Source of the DNA: Hybos culiciformis
Lineage: Eukaryota > Arthropoda > Insecta > Diptera > Hybotidae
Direction of reading: 5' to 3'
Length of the DNA stretch: 64,000 bases
Assembly (NCBI GenBank): GCA_964007475.1
Contig: OZ023275.1
Coordinates: forward strand, 31,377,619-31,441,618
Shown here: one piece after another, positions 34,801-47,291 of the stretch
Layout: each line of letters starts with the position of its first letter
Position numbering within the stretch: the first letter of the stretch is position 1
Position numbers and translations under genes: made by a program
Notes under the pieces: generated by a model
What the model was told of the DNA's origin: nothing
Seen by the model: the letters and a program-made list of their open reading frames with translations, nothing else
Database searches by the model: none

Positions 34801-36130
34801 CATAAATTATAAATTTTTGAATGCATATTGAACGCATGACATGAATTTTCTTTTATTTAAAAGGTGCAGCATGTCTGTGTACTTATATATAAAACAATTA
34901 ATAGTTTTCATTGTAACTTCATCCAATTTATCCGAAAATTTTTTGAAATTAATAAGCTTCAAACTTCCTATATATGTACAAAATATAATTTTCCCTTTTT
35001 GCGAGTTTTAGAAACAATTATGCTTACAATAGAATAAGTAAAATATCTAGATTGATAACAATCCATTAAATTAAAGTTAGAAGACTAAAAGTTCGGAGCT
35101 TAGGTATAACATTCTACTTGTGATTTATAAGTCTCATCATAATTGTATAATTAGACATAATATAAGAAAGGACTGCAATGTATAATTAACCTAAATTATA
35201 TGTATTATTTATGTATGTATATAGAAAAGGCTCACAAATATTCAATCACCCGCATTTTATCATCCTCATCTAATTAAAATTTATCATTTGTGACGTGCTG
35301 AAAAAAAAAATAAAAATAAAAATAATCCGAATTTATTTTTATTTAACTTTTTTTTTTTTTGATTAAAATCATCAAATTGAAAATTTTTCTTTTTTTTTTT
35401 TTACTATATACACAATTTTATTTCATAAAATGCTTTAATTACAAAACAAAATAATAAAACTTTTTTTTTTTTCTGTTTTACTAAAAAAGATAATAAAATA
35501 AAAATTTACTTATAAAATAGCTGAAAAAAAAAAGGATGATAGAGAAAAAAAAATTCTTTTTTTCACGTTTAATTGTTCGTCTTTAGAGTCCTTTTTTTTA
35601 TACAACTGACGTGCCTTCATTCATTCTCATCCCTCCGTATATATAAATTTATCCCATCGTCGTTTCCAGATAGAAAATATTTTAATTTTATTTTTTTTTA
35701 TATAAAAAAAAAAGAAAAAATTAGTTAGTACTCACTTGGTAATTCTAAAACGCCTATAAATACAGGAGGTGGAAAAAAAAAAAAAAATTAAAATAAAATA
35801 ATAAACAAAAATTGTATCATGACCTTTTGGTCCAAATTAGAATTTAATAGCCCAATGAATTTTTTATTATGACTTAATCTTTTTTGTTTTTGCACCAATT
35901 AAGTCTCAAAATTAATTGTTTTTGATGAGAGTTTGAAAAAAGTTTTGTAATTTTTTTTTTTTTTTATATTCAGTAGATACCTACTGTGTATTTATGCTTG
36001 AGAAACAACTTTCAAACCATAATTTATTTGAAATTTTATGAAAATAAATAATTTTAGTAAAATATGATAGTAATAATTTTTTTTTCACAATTTCTAAATA
36101 AATTTTCATAGTAATAAGAAGTATATATTT
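31855..36130. other. AT-rich non-coding stretch
   Basis: No gene, RNA or repeat family recognised beyond poly-A/T tracts. Confidence 0.55.
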
Positions 36131-36288
36131 AGAGCTGACTTAATTTAAGTATTTTGCAATATAAGTATCAGTATAGTGGTACTGCAAAACTACTGCAGTA
36201 TTTTTCAACAATATACTTGTATTGCTGAAAAAATTTCAGTACCAATGACTGTATTCAGTACAAAAATACTTAAATTAATTAAGCCAAA
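36131..36288. mobile_element. Second copy of the CAGAGCTG hAT MITE
   Basis: AGAGCTGACTTAATTTAAGT, TATTTTGCAATATAAGTA and, near the right end, TTCAGTACAAAAATACTTAAAT match the element at 16894-18674 with its insertions removed. The right terminal inverted repeat is degraded and I see no intact target duplication. It carries about 35 bases in the middle that the first copy lacks. Confidence 0.65.
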
Positions 36289-39200
36289 GTTTGAAAAATA
36301 AAATAAAAAATTTAATAATTATAAAAATCAAAAGCTTTAGCTTAATACACAATGTTTTTTACTAGGTCTATTCTTTCATAATACAAAAGTAATTTATGTG
36401 TAATTTAATACGATTTTTCGTATGATTGTTAACCTGACATGTTATTAAAAAAGAAAATTAAAAAAATTCTAAAATTAACTTTTGGATTTAAATACAAAAT
36501 ATAGTACGAATTTTTTTTTTTTTTAATTTTTTTAAACATTTTTTCTTTTGATTTTTTGAGAACATTATTACTTCATTTTAAGTTCCAAAGTGAAACCTAG
36601 GCTACGAGAAAATAAAAGAGATATGGATAAATCACTAGATATCCAGAAAAAAGATATAAAAAAATTAATGAAAACATAAAATTATACATATTATTTCTTA
36701 AAAAAAAAATTTTTTTTTAGGGACTAACAACAAAAATACTATATTTTCATTTATTTCAGTCAGTTTTTTTTTTTGTTATTATTATAATAATGCTTTTATC
36801 ATAAGGACCTTTTATCTTTTTATATTAAAAAAGGATTTGCACCTGTTTTGTTTTTTATTTTATTTTTTATTTTTTATTTTTAATAATGTCCATAGAATTA
36901 ACGTCTTTATTATTTTTTTTTGATGTGCCTATATGTCCTTTTTAATTTAAAAATGTGTCTCATACAAAATAAATTTTATTTTCCCTTTTTTTTTTTTTTT
37001 TCCTTTGGTTTTCAAGTAATAAAAATATGAAATAGGAGAAAACTATTAATTTTAATTAAAAAATAATGATAAAAAAAATTTACAAGGATTAAGTACAAGC
37101 TATAAGAGTGAAGAAGAGTACATATACGAAGTGAACTTTTCTATAAAAAATAATGCAAATTGCTCAATTGATTAAGTTTGAGTTTGATCAAAAATTTTTT
37201 TTAACTACAATTTGTTAATGTAAAAAAGTTAATCTGAGTTAGCTCTCTTTATTAAGTTATATTTTCCTGTATTAGATAGTTACTAGAAAGTAACTATAAG
37301 AGCACTTCTTTGTTACGAAAAAATTTATTTCGAAATAAATCTGCTATAGTTTTTTGCTACAATTGATATCATACAGCAGCCGCTTCAAAATGTCTCAAAA
37401 TAGGCAAAAAAATCCTTTTTGTTTTCAACATAAATTTCAAAAAAAAAAGTTCAAAAACAAAAATAAAGAGTTTTCGTACTGAACTGATCCTATACAGTAA
37501 TTCCCCAAGCACCATAAAAAATTCTATAATTATTCATGAAAAGGACCTTTAAACAAAAACATAAAATATAATATCCTATTTGTTATAGATACGTACTTAT
37601 ATACATATATGTATATTACGAAAAAATGTTTTTTTTTTATATATAGGTAGGTACCTAAAATATTCACGAAACTTTTCAACGTAGACATAAAATACGAAAA
37701 ATAAAAAATTGTAGTCAGTTTCATTCGAAACTGTCCTATCCTTCCAAATTTTTTTGAATAATTTTTTTATTTTGTTTTTTGACATTTTCAATGAAAAGGT
37801 GAAATGAAATAACCGTAGATTTAAAAAAGGGAACCACATAGAATTATGTACAATTCTACAAACATATGTATAAAAAAAAAGAATAAAAAAGAAAATGTCA
37901 AATTATTTTAAAATATCAATAAAGACTAAAATGCTATGATAAGAGATAATTTAGCTTTAAAAGCTTAATTATGTGCAAGTAGGTATAGGCCGCAACAAAA
38001 AATAAAAATTTTTTAATGCCACATATTATATTTATTAGTTAAAAATCAATATAAAAACAATTTTGGCTTTGTAAACTAATAGGTGATTGATTGAGAACAC
38101 TGTATTTTTTTTTCCGGAATAAGCTTAAAAGGACAAAAATGGAAAAAAAATATATGTTTTTATCTGATGATAAGTTCAAGCTGATTTCTAATTGAACTTC
38201 GTTCATACATAAAAACTTATGAAGGATTACTTTGCATTCTTCTTATTTATATGACTCTTTATTAGCTTATTTTATAGTTAAGACCTGAAATCAAAAATGT
38301 TAAGAATCCTTCGTAAAATAATTAATTTTTTATTAATAATTTAGAAACCATAAAAAATTTGCTAATTAGCTAGCAACGACATACATAGTTCTTCCATCAT
38401 TTGAACATGGACTCAATTGGTAGCAAATTTTAGAAAGGAAAACCCTTAAAACCACTAATAAATTATTTTTTTCTCTCACTTTGATTTTATTAATTCAATG
38501 TGCATTTTTATGAATAAAATCAGATAATAATTATTACAGCATAAAGTAAAAAAAAAAAAATTATAATTAAAGAGAATAATTAATTATTATTTTCTTTTTT
38601 TATTCGGTTTTCCTTTAAGATTAATATCTTCATCGCATATATACATTAAATTTAAATTTACATAAAAATTAATTCATGCAAAAAATAATGAAAGTAATTT
38701 TATTTTCTTTTTCATTTTAATTTTTATTTCCCTTAAACTTTTATTAGTCCATTAAAAAAAAAAACCCTATTTAAATAATTTTCTTACACATTACATGATT
38801 TATTATTTTGAAATGAGACTAAGTGAAATTAAAAAAAAAAAACAAACCCCATGTTTATACATTCACAAATAATTTTCGAATAAATTACGTATACCAAAAA
38901 AGAGAATGACATTTTCATAAATTTAAGAAAATTTATTTAATGAAACTTTCTGATACCATAATTTGAAGCGCGGTATCATTATAATTATCTTTTTATCTTT
39001 GTTTTAAATAAATTTTTTACGAAAAATTGAATTACGTACAGTGGTTTTTTTGAAAAGTTAAATTGATTTTAATTTATTTTTTTCAAATATTAAATACTAA
39101 ACACGTTAATAAAAATTTATTTCAATTTGTCAGTTTGTAAAATTATATTTTAATTCCTATCGAGCCTGGCTATAATTATTTATATACTGTTTTAACAATT

Positions 39201-40300
39201 TTTTGCCTCCCCAGTCAATACTGACACAATAAAACAACTTCATGTGAATCGGTCTTCATTTGACAGATTGTAGTGCCTTTTTTTTAACCTTAATTATATT
39301 ATTATCTTATGAATAATTTCATTATGAATTAATTTTCATTTATTGTTTCTTGTTATTATTCCCTTTTTATTTTTAAATTACCAAATAATATAGAATATAA
39401 TATATTTCTATAATTATAATAATTAATATAGACAATGGATTTTGAGACGAAAAAAGTTTTTAGTTAATCTTTTTTTTCCCTATTCCAATTGAATCTCATT
39501 AATTCCTATATACATATATAAAGTAGGTATATAAAATTAAAAATCATAATTTTTTTTTTTCAACTTTAATTTATTTGACGTAACAAAAAAATGAGCATTG
39601 AATAAATAAGCTAAAAAAAATATTTTTTTATATTGATTGACAGAAAATTAAACAATTTTTGTCTATATATTTTGTTTTATTTTATATTTAATAATTTTGA
39701 TAATATTATTTAACATATTTTGAATTTTAATTTAAAAAATATTCTATAATAAAATAGACATGATTTTAGGATAAGCATGTCAAAAATGTTAATTTTTTTG
39801 ATATTTTATCTGAAGTTGTTCTAATAATGTGATTGAAATCCATAATTTTTTGTTATAATATTTTAAATTAAATAAAATTACAAGAAATAATGCTCAAAAA
39901 AAGGTTTTATAACCTGAACTATATTTTATATAGTACTTGGTATTAGATATTCGATTTTATAATTTAAATCATTATTTTAATATTAAGAACTTTTGACAAT
40001 TGCATAATATAAAATTCATAGTACATAATAATACACGTTCATCCAACATTTGATGATTATACATATATTATGTACAGACTACTCTATGTATGAATGTATG
40101 ACTTAATGTGTTTATATGTGTTCTTTTTTAGAGTAAAACAAAATGTAATTTTTTAGTAAAACTTTTCATTGTATATATAAGTGTTCTCTTGAAAATAAAA
40201 AAAAATAATGAGATTAAAATTAATTTTCTTTTATTTTCATATTTAATACAAAAATTAAAAATTTAACATACTCGGTTAATCGAGTACTCGGTTCTTTATA
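36289..40300. other. AT-rich non-coding stretch
   Basis: No gene supported. Minus-strand frames at 37530-37839 overlap and lack domains. Just before 40300 lies ACTCGGTTAATCGAGTACTCGG, part of the repeat split by the next element. Confidence 0.5.
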
Positions 40301-40806
40301 GGCTTTCCAAACTAAGACTTTTATTCATGAATTAAATCAGGTTATCCCTTAATTGAAAATTACTGTTCACACCATGATTTTTTTTAACCCGGGTTAATTT
40401 TGTTGTTTTTTTATTTTTATTTTTTTTTTGTTAGTTTTCTAAATAAAAATTAGTGAATAAAATTTAATCAAAAATAATTAAAAAATTACATAAAAAAATT
40501 CTATAAGTGAATTAATTAATTTAAAATTAAAATTCGAAAAATAAAAATTACAAAAAAAAAAAAGATTTTATTTTTAAGTTTTTTTTTAGCCATTTTGTTT
40601 TTTCGTTTTTTATTTATTCAAACGTACATGCCCAACCGATAATTTTTTGACGTAATCATAACATATCAGGACACATTCATTTAATTTATCAGGTGAACCT
40701 GATTTAACTCACATTTAACTCAACTTTAAAACAACTAAATTTTTTGCATGATAAACCTCCTTTAAATATTTGCGAAACCTTATTTAAACCCGAAGTTTGG
40801 AAAGGC
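40301..40806. mobile_element. 506-bp MITE with GGCTTTCCAAACT ends inside an ACTCGG repeat
   Basis: The ends GGCTTTCCAAACT and AGTTTGGAAAGGC (the latter with slightly different inner sequence) are inverted repeats flanked by TA (TATA before, TATT after), consistent with TA-target elements. The interior contains opposed AATCAGGTTAT and AACCTGATTTAA words. It interrupts a repeat seen as CTCGGTTAATCGAGTACTCG at 40271-40290 and, in several pieces, at 40810-40885. That repeat ends in AATTGAAAACCCTAC and looks like a separate, older element. Confidence 0.6.
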
Positions 40807-41297
40807 TATTACTCGGTTATTTTTCCTTATAGATACTCGAAAACTCGGTTAATTGATTTTGCCGAGTAATTGAAAACCCTACTTGTGTTTAAATTCATAT
40901 TGAAATTTGAAATTATACCAAAGTTTTAAATTTCTCTGTTTAGAAAATGGAAAATTACTACTACGTATAAAAAAGTTTTTATATTTTAAAGCCAAAAGAG
41001 TTCAGTGAGGTGTTAAATTTTTTATATATTATATATTCACATTAGTCGGTTGCATATATTACAAATAATATATCATTTAAATTTATTTTAATATTTTACA
41101 TAAATGAAAGTTAATTTTGTTAAGTAAAGTCGACTTAGTTAAGTCTTTCTAAAATTTTTACATAAAAATGACAATAAAAAATAAAAAAATTGTACATTTA
41201 TGATTATAATATTTTTATAAACTAAAATAAAATGCATGAAATATTAGTAATTTTACGATTATTAATAAGATTTCGGCTCCTCGCATTCTGTAGTAAT
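40807..41297. other. Remainder of the ACTCGG repeat, then AT-rich spacer
   Basis: The ACTCGGTTA-containing repeat continues to about 40885. Beyond it is AT-rich spacer that would hold the 3' UTR of the minus-strand gene starting at 41705. A possible AATAAA on that strand is at 41087-41082. Confidence 0.45.
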
Positions 41298-41705
41298 TTA
41301 GGTTCCACCATTGGCTTTATAAAACGAGAAGACGCACAAGTACAAATAAACTGCTACAGCTATTATAATTATTAGTTCAATAATAATAATATATTCAAAA
41401 CTGTGATAGAAATTCATAATAATTAAAAATACCAATATATAATGCATAAAAGCAGAATTTAGCCATATATTTATATATTTATTTTGATATTGAATTGATC
41501 CTTTCAATAAACAAACGCCATCTGCTAATCCAAAAAGACCCGTACATATTTGCATGACCAGTAACACTACAGTTCGATTATCTTTTGTATACTGAATTAT
41601 ACTTGCAACTATACATAGGATAGATGCAATAACAGTTTGAACACCAATAATAATTCCACCAGTCCGTAATTCAATACAACAACAAAATTTATTGAATGTA
41701 ATCAT
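41298..41705 (-). CDS. Small four-pass membrane protein (DUF4728/LAPTM4-like)
   Basis: An uninterrupted 135-codon ORF. The N-terminus MITFNKFCCCIELRTGG, with its run of three cysteines and LRTG, is the signature I associate with a family of small insect tetraspanning proteins of unknown function (DUF4728, distantly like lysosomal LAPTM4). Four hydrophobic segments are visible at roughly residues 16-38, 47-67, 84-102 and 106-129, with short polar loops. There is no signal peptide; the first helix would serve as anchor. The length is in the range of the family. It is intronless, so it may be a retrocopy or a naturally single-exon gene. The Harbinger element begins 143 bp upstream and could affect its promoter. 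Host location (endosome/lysosome or plasma membrane) is inference only. Confidence 0.65.
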   Translation of the reverse strand: MITFNKFCCCIELRTGGIIIGVQTVIASILCIVASIIQYTKDNRTVVLLVMQICTGLFGLADGVCLLKGSIQYQNKYINIWLNSAFMHYILVFLIIMNFYHSFEYIIIIELIIIIAVAVYLYLCVFSFYKANGGT

Positions 41706-42248
41706 TTTGATTTTTTTTTTTTAAATAACATACATATGTATTATTTTTATTTTATTGATTTTTTTTTTCATAATTAAATTTTTTTAGGGTAACTAGATTT
41801 GGTTAGATTGAAGTCCATAAATTTTGATTTTTGTATTTTCAACATAAGAGCCGTTTTACACATTCCTTTTTTCAGGACTTTTTTCACTTGTTTTTTCAGG
41901 ACTTTTTTTATCTTGATATTGTGTCCCTTTTTAATTCATACAAAAAGTTGAGATAAAAGAAAAAGTCGTCAGGCATGAAAATTTTCTTGCCTGACTTTTT
42001 TTTCATTCATTTTTTTGATATGTTTTAAATATTTGTCATTTATTTGACTGTTATTTTATTTTAATTAAAAATAAAGTTTTTTTTTTTCGTTTTATTTTAA
42101 ATGTATTAATTACACAGTAATTTCAAAAAGAAAGTAATTTTTTAAATAAAAATTAAGAATAAGTATTTTATTATTACATTCATATCATATATATATATTT
42201 TCGGTATACATACATATATATATTTTTTAAATTCATATACATCTTGAA

Positions 42249-43170
42249 ATGACTAAGTGGTGTCGAGAAGCGGTGGAAAAATTATTAGAACTTTACAGCG
42301 AAAAACCAAACTTATATGATACTAAACAAAGGGATTATTTTAACCTTATCAAAAGAGATACCGATTTAAAATATATTAAAAACTGTTTGGAAATTTTTCA
42401 AGTTACGGAAGATGATATTAAATCAAAAATTAAGACATTGAGAAGCCAGTATTCAAAAGAAAAAAGTTTGATAGCAAAATCGAAAAAAAGTGGAGCTGGG
42501 ATAGAGGATATATATGAGCCAAGACTATGGTGTTACGAGCAGCTAAATTTTTTAGATCGCCATTTAGAAAGCCGTGCATCAAAAAGCAATTTTAAATGTT
42601 CCCAAATTGTAAGGCAAATCATTTTTTATTTATACTTTATAATTTATTTATGTGTTATTACTAGCCGCCACAGCCAATTTTTTCCCAAGATGAGCTATTA
42701 CCATTAGAAGAAAATGAACGGTATGAATATCATGAACCAAACGGGTCATTAAACTTGGACGAATCGCAGGATAAATCTGAAGAGCTAAAAGAGCCATTGG
42801 TAAACAATTTTTTTATACTTTTTTTTCTAGTTTTTTACATGTACAATCATACATTAAAATTAATTTTAGGAAAAAAAGAAAAAGAAGCTGCACAACAATT
42901 CAAATACAATGCAGCTTAAAGCAACAGAAACATTAAATGTGGTTAAATGCTTGCTGCAAAAAAAAAATTAATTCGAAAAATCAAACATCTACATTTTGTG
43001 CATATTTAGATGAAGAACTTAATAAAATTACTAATCCTGAAGTTTTAGCAGATACTAAATACGAAATTTTAGGATTAGTTCGAAATGCAATAAAACTAAA
43101 CAAAACATCAACATCACTTGATAACAATTTTTCATCGACTGCAGGACCATCCACCGTTACTTTAAAATAA
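42249..43170 (+). pseudogene. Harbinger MADF-domain accessory protein gene, three exons, frame broken
   Basis: Exon 1 (42249-42608, 120 codons) encodes a MADF/Myb-SANT-like DNA-binding domain: ELYSEKPNLYD, then IKSKIKTLRSQYSKEKS and a C-terminal LWCYEQLNFLDRHLE. Exon 2 (42665-42799, 45 codons) is acidic. Exon 3 starts at 42870 with a basic EKKKKK patch and ends in FCAYLDEELNKI and a BESS-like tail. The introns of 56 and 70 bases have GT-AG ends and keep the frame. In exon 3 a run of ten A (42958-42967) shifts the frame by one; nine would restore it. In such elements this protein helps the transposase bind DNA and enter the nucleus. The break may be decay or a homopolymer sequencing error. Confidence 0.7.
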
Positions 43171-43590
43171 ATTATTGCTCATACATTTGATGAGTTTGAT
43201 TCTAATGATCATTAATAAATTTTTTTAATTTTAATTAATACTTTTTTTTAATTAAACTAACTTATTATGAATTACAATAGATCTTGAAACTTTTACGAAA
43301 TCTTATTCCCTTTTCATTTTGGGTGAAAGCTAAAATTAATAATGTATTTCTATTTTTATTCAAAAAGAATAAGAATAGGATTTTTGTGACATATTTACGT
43401 TCTATCGTCATTCATCGAACTTCCCTATATGTTCGTTCTTGTTTTTCTTATTAATTTCATGTTTTTTTATGTTTATGTTTGAATATTCTGAAATATTAAA
43501 TAAATAAATTGAATTAAATGAAAATTGTTTTCTACTGAATATAAATATATTTATAATTATTTATAATAAAATTATTTGGAAAGTGAAACA
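43171..43590. other. Space between the two converging Harbinger genes
   Basis: AT-rich sequence between the MADF stop and the transposase stop, presumably holding both 3' UTRs. AATAAATT and similar signals are present on both strands. Confidence 0.5.
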
Positions 43591-43923
43591 TTAAATTTTG
43601 CGATATTGCCAATTTACTGCACCTTTTCCTAAAAAATAATTTGCAAAAGCAATTCTTATATTTGATGCAGCCTCATCCTCCTTTCCCAAGTCTTCCTCTA
43701 GAACTTCGTCAGCTTCTGCCACATAATTTACATTCTCTCCATATGTACTACAATGTTTCAATAAAAAATTGTGCAAAGCACAACAAGCCAATATAATTTT
43801 TTCAACTGAATCCACATTCAAATTAATAGGTTTTTGAAAAATTTGGAATCTATTGCTTAAAATACCGAAGCTGTGTTCAACGACATGTCTAGCAGCACTT
43901 AGTCTGTAGTTGAATATTTTTTT
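43591..43923 (-). pseudogene. PIF/Harbinger transposase (DDE_Tnp_4), C-terminal part
   Basis: The minus-strand frame reads KKIFNYRLSAARHVVEHSFG, then ILSNRFQIF, ILACCALHNFLLKH and finally ANYFLGKGAVNWQYRKI before the stop. This is the end of the Harbinger DDE domain, and the glutamate in RHVVEHSFG is the third catalytic acidic residue. Only 111 codons are left of the usual 350-400. Directly upstream is a nine-A run preceded by an in-frame TAA. One more A would extend the frame by only a few codons (LIKELKKK) before another stop. The two catalytic aspartates and the N-terminal region are missing, so it cannot be active. Confidence 0.8.
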
Positions 43924-46900
43924 TTAAGTTCTTTTATCAACGTTTAATAAATTTAATTTTCAAATTGTAATAAAAAGTAAAACTAATAAATTTCTTGGTT
44001 TAATTAAATTTTAAATCATTTTAATTAAAAAACGTTAACTTAAATGATATAATTTGCGAATATAATTATTTTAAGAGTCGAATTACATCCTGCGTGTGTA
44101 ATAAAACATTACAATATTTTAATTTAATCAACATATTAATTTAGCTTGACAAACATAATTTTAAATTTGTTGGAAATCGAATAAGGTATTTTTTTGTTCA
44201 TAAAAATTGATAATAAGATGTTGCTTTACGCAACAAATAGTTAACTCCATTTTTTTGGTGTACGAATAATTTTTTGCAGGGATCGAAAGCAGGTCAGGTT
44301 CGGTGTTTTTATAAATCATGAACCCGAACCCCGTTAAACCCCGTTTCGGTAAATAAAAAAATAAAAATAAAGTATTTGATATGAAAATAAAAATAGTATA
44401 TATCTGCTGTAGTTTTTATTCGTTTTAGTTTTTTTTTATTTTAATTAAAATTCAATAGGTTTTATGAAAAGAAAAAAAATTTGCAGATTTATTTACATAA
44501 ATTTTAATTTATCGCAATAAAGTATTTTTGTTCTCAAAATTTAGTTATCTCTCGGTACACTCTACTCTTTAAGCTAGATACTTAAAAAATTAAATGAAAC
44601 TTTAAAATTTCAGTTAATTTCTCTGCTAAAATGTTAATGCTATATAGACACGATCATATGATCTAAAAAAAAATAGTGATTCGCTGCATAACATATGTCT
44701 TTTATAAATGAAATGCTAACTTACTTAAGGGCTATTTTCATTTCATAAAACTTATTTTCCAAAACGAATAAAGGAAAATAATAATTATTTTTTGATGATT
44801 TATGTCCATTGCCTGTTTTTCTCATTTATTGTACATAACAAACATATACAGTATAAAGTAATATGATTCTATTAAAATGCTTATACTAGTTCAGAAGGAA
44901 AATGAAAATCTCTAAAATGTTGGTATAATTTATGGTTAATATATTTTAACTTACTGTGGCAATTCACACGTAGATCATTAAACTTTCATTCTTGCATTTA
45001 ACTTTATGGGAACATCTTAAAATGTGTACTAATTTACGTTTACATTTGTATATATATAGTTTCAAATATTAAATAAAGGTTCATCCTAAAAAGATTTTCA
45101 TTTCATAAAAAAAAGAAAAATAATTATGAGGAGAAATGATGAAAACAAAATGTATCAAATTTTCGCAATAAAATGTTAAAAAAATTTCTAAAGACAAAAT
45201 ATTTTTTTTTTTTAATTTTATTTTTTGTTCACTTTGATAATGTACAATGTACATACGTAAATTTCCATGCATGAAAAAATGTTTATGGGTACAAAGGGAA
45301 AATCTTGTTCAACAAATTTAGTTTTCAAATGATTCTTTTTTGTTTGGTGATATTTTCAAAAAGGTTAACTTTAGAAATAATCATCCTGTTCCATTGAATA
45401 TTTTATTACTATATTGCATCATGTTTAGGGTATGTGACAATCTTTGTCATTATTTTAACCAAAACTTGTTCTGACCTTTGGCTTTAAATATTTAAGCTTT
45501 ATTACGGAATGCACTTTAAATATTTTTTAAATAGAAAACACAGATTTCCCATCAATTAAGAAATATTAAGAAATATATATATTTTATAAAATAAATTTTT
45601 GCATATCATCTAGTTCACAAATAATTTACTTTGATCCAGTATTTTCTTTCAAAAAAATCTCCTTCTTGCAAATAGTTTTTATATATATATAGGAAATATC
45701 TTATTTTGGTAAATTCAAGGGACGGAAGTATGCAAGCAACAGTGTAACTTTTAGGTCAATGTCAGACATATATAATACTATGCATAAAAGATAGCATAAA
45801 TTTTTGAGAAACCAGAGGAAAAAAAATATTTTTAATCATATTTTCACTTTATTCATTCAATATTCTAAAAGAGACAAATTATATTTTAAAAGGATGTTTT
45901 CCATCATGTGTTGATCCTTTATACTGAATATAAAAAGCTAATGTTATTTACACATACAAAATAGAATAAACATTGAATTTAATATCTATTTAAAATTAAT
46001 AGAAGGATTTTAGTTTGCGTAATATATATAGTGTGGTCTATATATAATTTTTAAACGTTGTCCATTCGAATAAATAAATAAAAAAAATTATGAATTTGAG
46101 GAAAACTCGTTTTATTACAACTGGGTGTCAGCAGCAATAAAAGTCATATTTTGTAATATTTTTATTTAATGTTATAGCGATATTTCAAAGATTTTGTTTT
46201 TTAGTTAATTCATATATACATACAATATTAGTATAATAAATAATGAGCATTTCGGATATTATTTATTCATACATGGGATAAATTTTGTTAGATATTGTCT
46301 GGATTGGCTCTGCATGTGGATTATGGAAGAATATAATGTAGCTTATAAGTTTCTAGAAGTAGGTATATAGGTCCATGATTGACTTGATAATAAATCTATC
46401 TAGAGATCCATTTAAAATTAAGTCAAAGATAGAATAAAAATATTTTTGAACTCAGAAACACTAATGGGTGCAACGAGATTTCAAAATTATTTTTTAGCAC
46501 ATACAAAATTTCACGATACAGTTGCCATAGCATAAAAACATAGAAATTCTTGTTTATTTCTTGCTCAATAATTGATAATATTAATTCTTATTATTAAAAA
46601 AAAAAAATTCCTTTAAAAATATTATATAATATGACTTATAAGCATTATTATTGTAAATTATTTCAATAAAAATCTGTTTCAAACTTTTGCTTTTTAAATA
46701 AATGAGATATTATGCTCTGTCGTGTAACATATATTGTATGTTATGTTGTATTATGACATTACATTTTCAAAATGAAAAACATAATAAATGTATACATTCA
46801 GTACTAATAAAAATAATAATTTAAAGTCACATAAACAGGAAAAACAATTTTTTTTTTTTAAAGCTCGAACAAAATTTAAGAGAATCACATACACAAAAAA

Positions 46901-47234
46901 AAAAATGTTCCCATTTCATTCATATATATAAATTATTCCCAATCTTCTGTACGTATGTTTGTCTTATGTGAAATGGTAAAAAAAATAAAATTGTATATAA
47001 ATAAAAAGCTATGAAAATATGATTTATTACTTTAAACGAGAGCGCGTTACATAATTTAATGTGCCAAAAGAAAAAAAAAATCGAATAAATAAATAAAATA
47101 AATAAATATGACAGACTTTTGTAAACGATGCGATGGATCTGCAGGACATTCTAGGATAAATTTTATCAAAAAAAAAAAAAAATCCTATACTAACGTTATA
47201 TATGTCTTTATGTTTATCCAGAGCATAAAGAATA

Positions 47235-47291
<57 letters not shown>

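Larger units (their letters stand above)
41848..43923. mobile_element. PIF/Harbinger DNA transposon, degraded, right end not found
   Basis: The left end GAGCCGTTTTACACATTCC follows TAA (41845-41847), as expected for a Harbinger end and its 3-bp target. Behind it are a tandem TTTTCAGGACTTTTTT repeat (41871-41914) and a hairpin AAAGTC/GACTTT with inner TCAGGCA/TGCCTGA (41961-42000). The element carries a MADF-domain gene on the plus strand and a converging transposase remnant on the minus strand, the standard two-gene plan. I could not find a matching right end, and most of the transposase gene is missing, so the right side is deleted or rearranged. The given end is only the limit of recognisable coding sequence. 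Confidence 0.75.

Noticed and set aside
44084..44112. GTGTGTAATAAAAC as the right end of the Harbinger element
   Set aside because: The match to the left end requires gaps and the final bases disagree, so the right end is left unresolved.
44278..44350. GC-richer GGGATCGAAAGCAGG/CCCGAACCCCG patch as a hAT element end
   Set aside because: No matching inverted end or target duplication was found within several kb.
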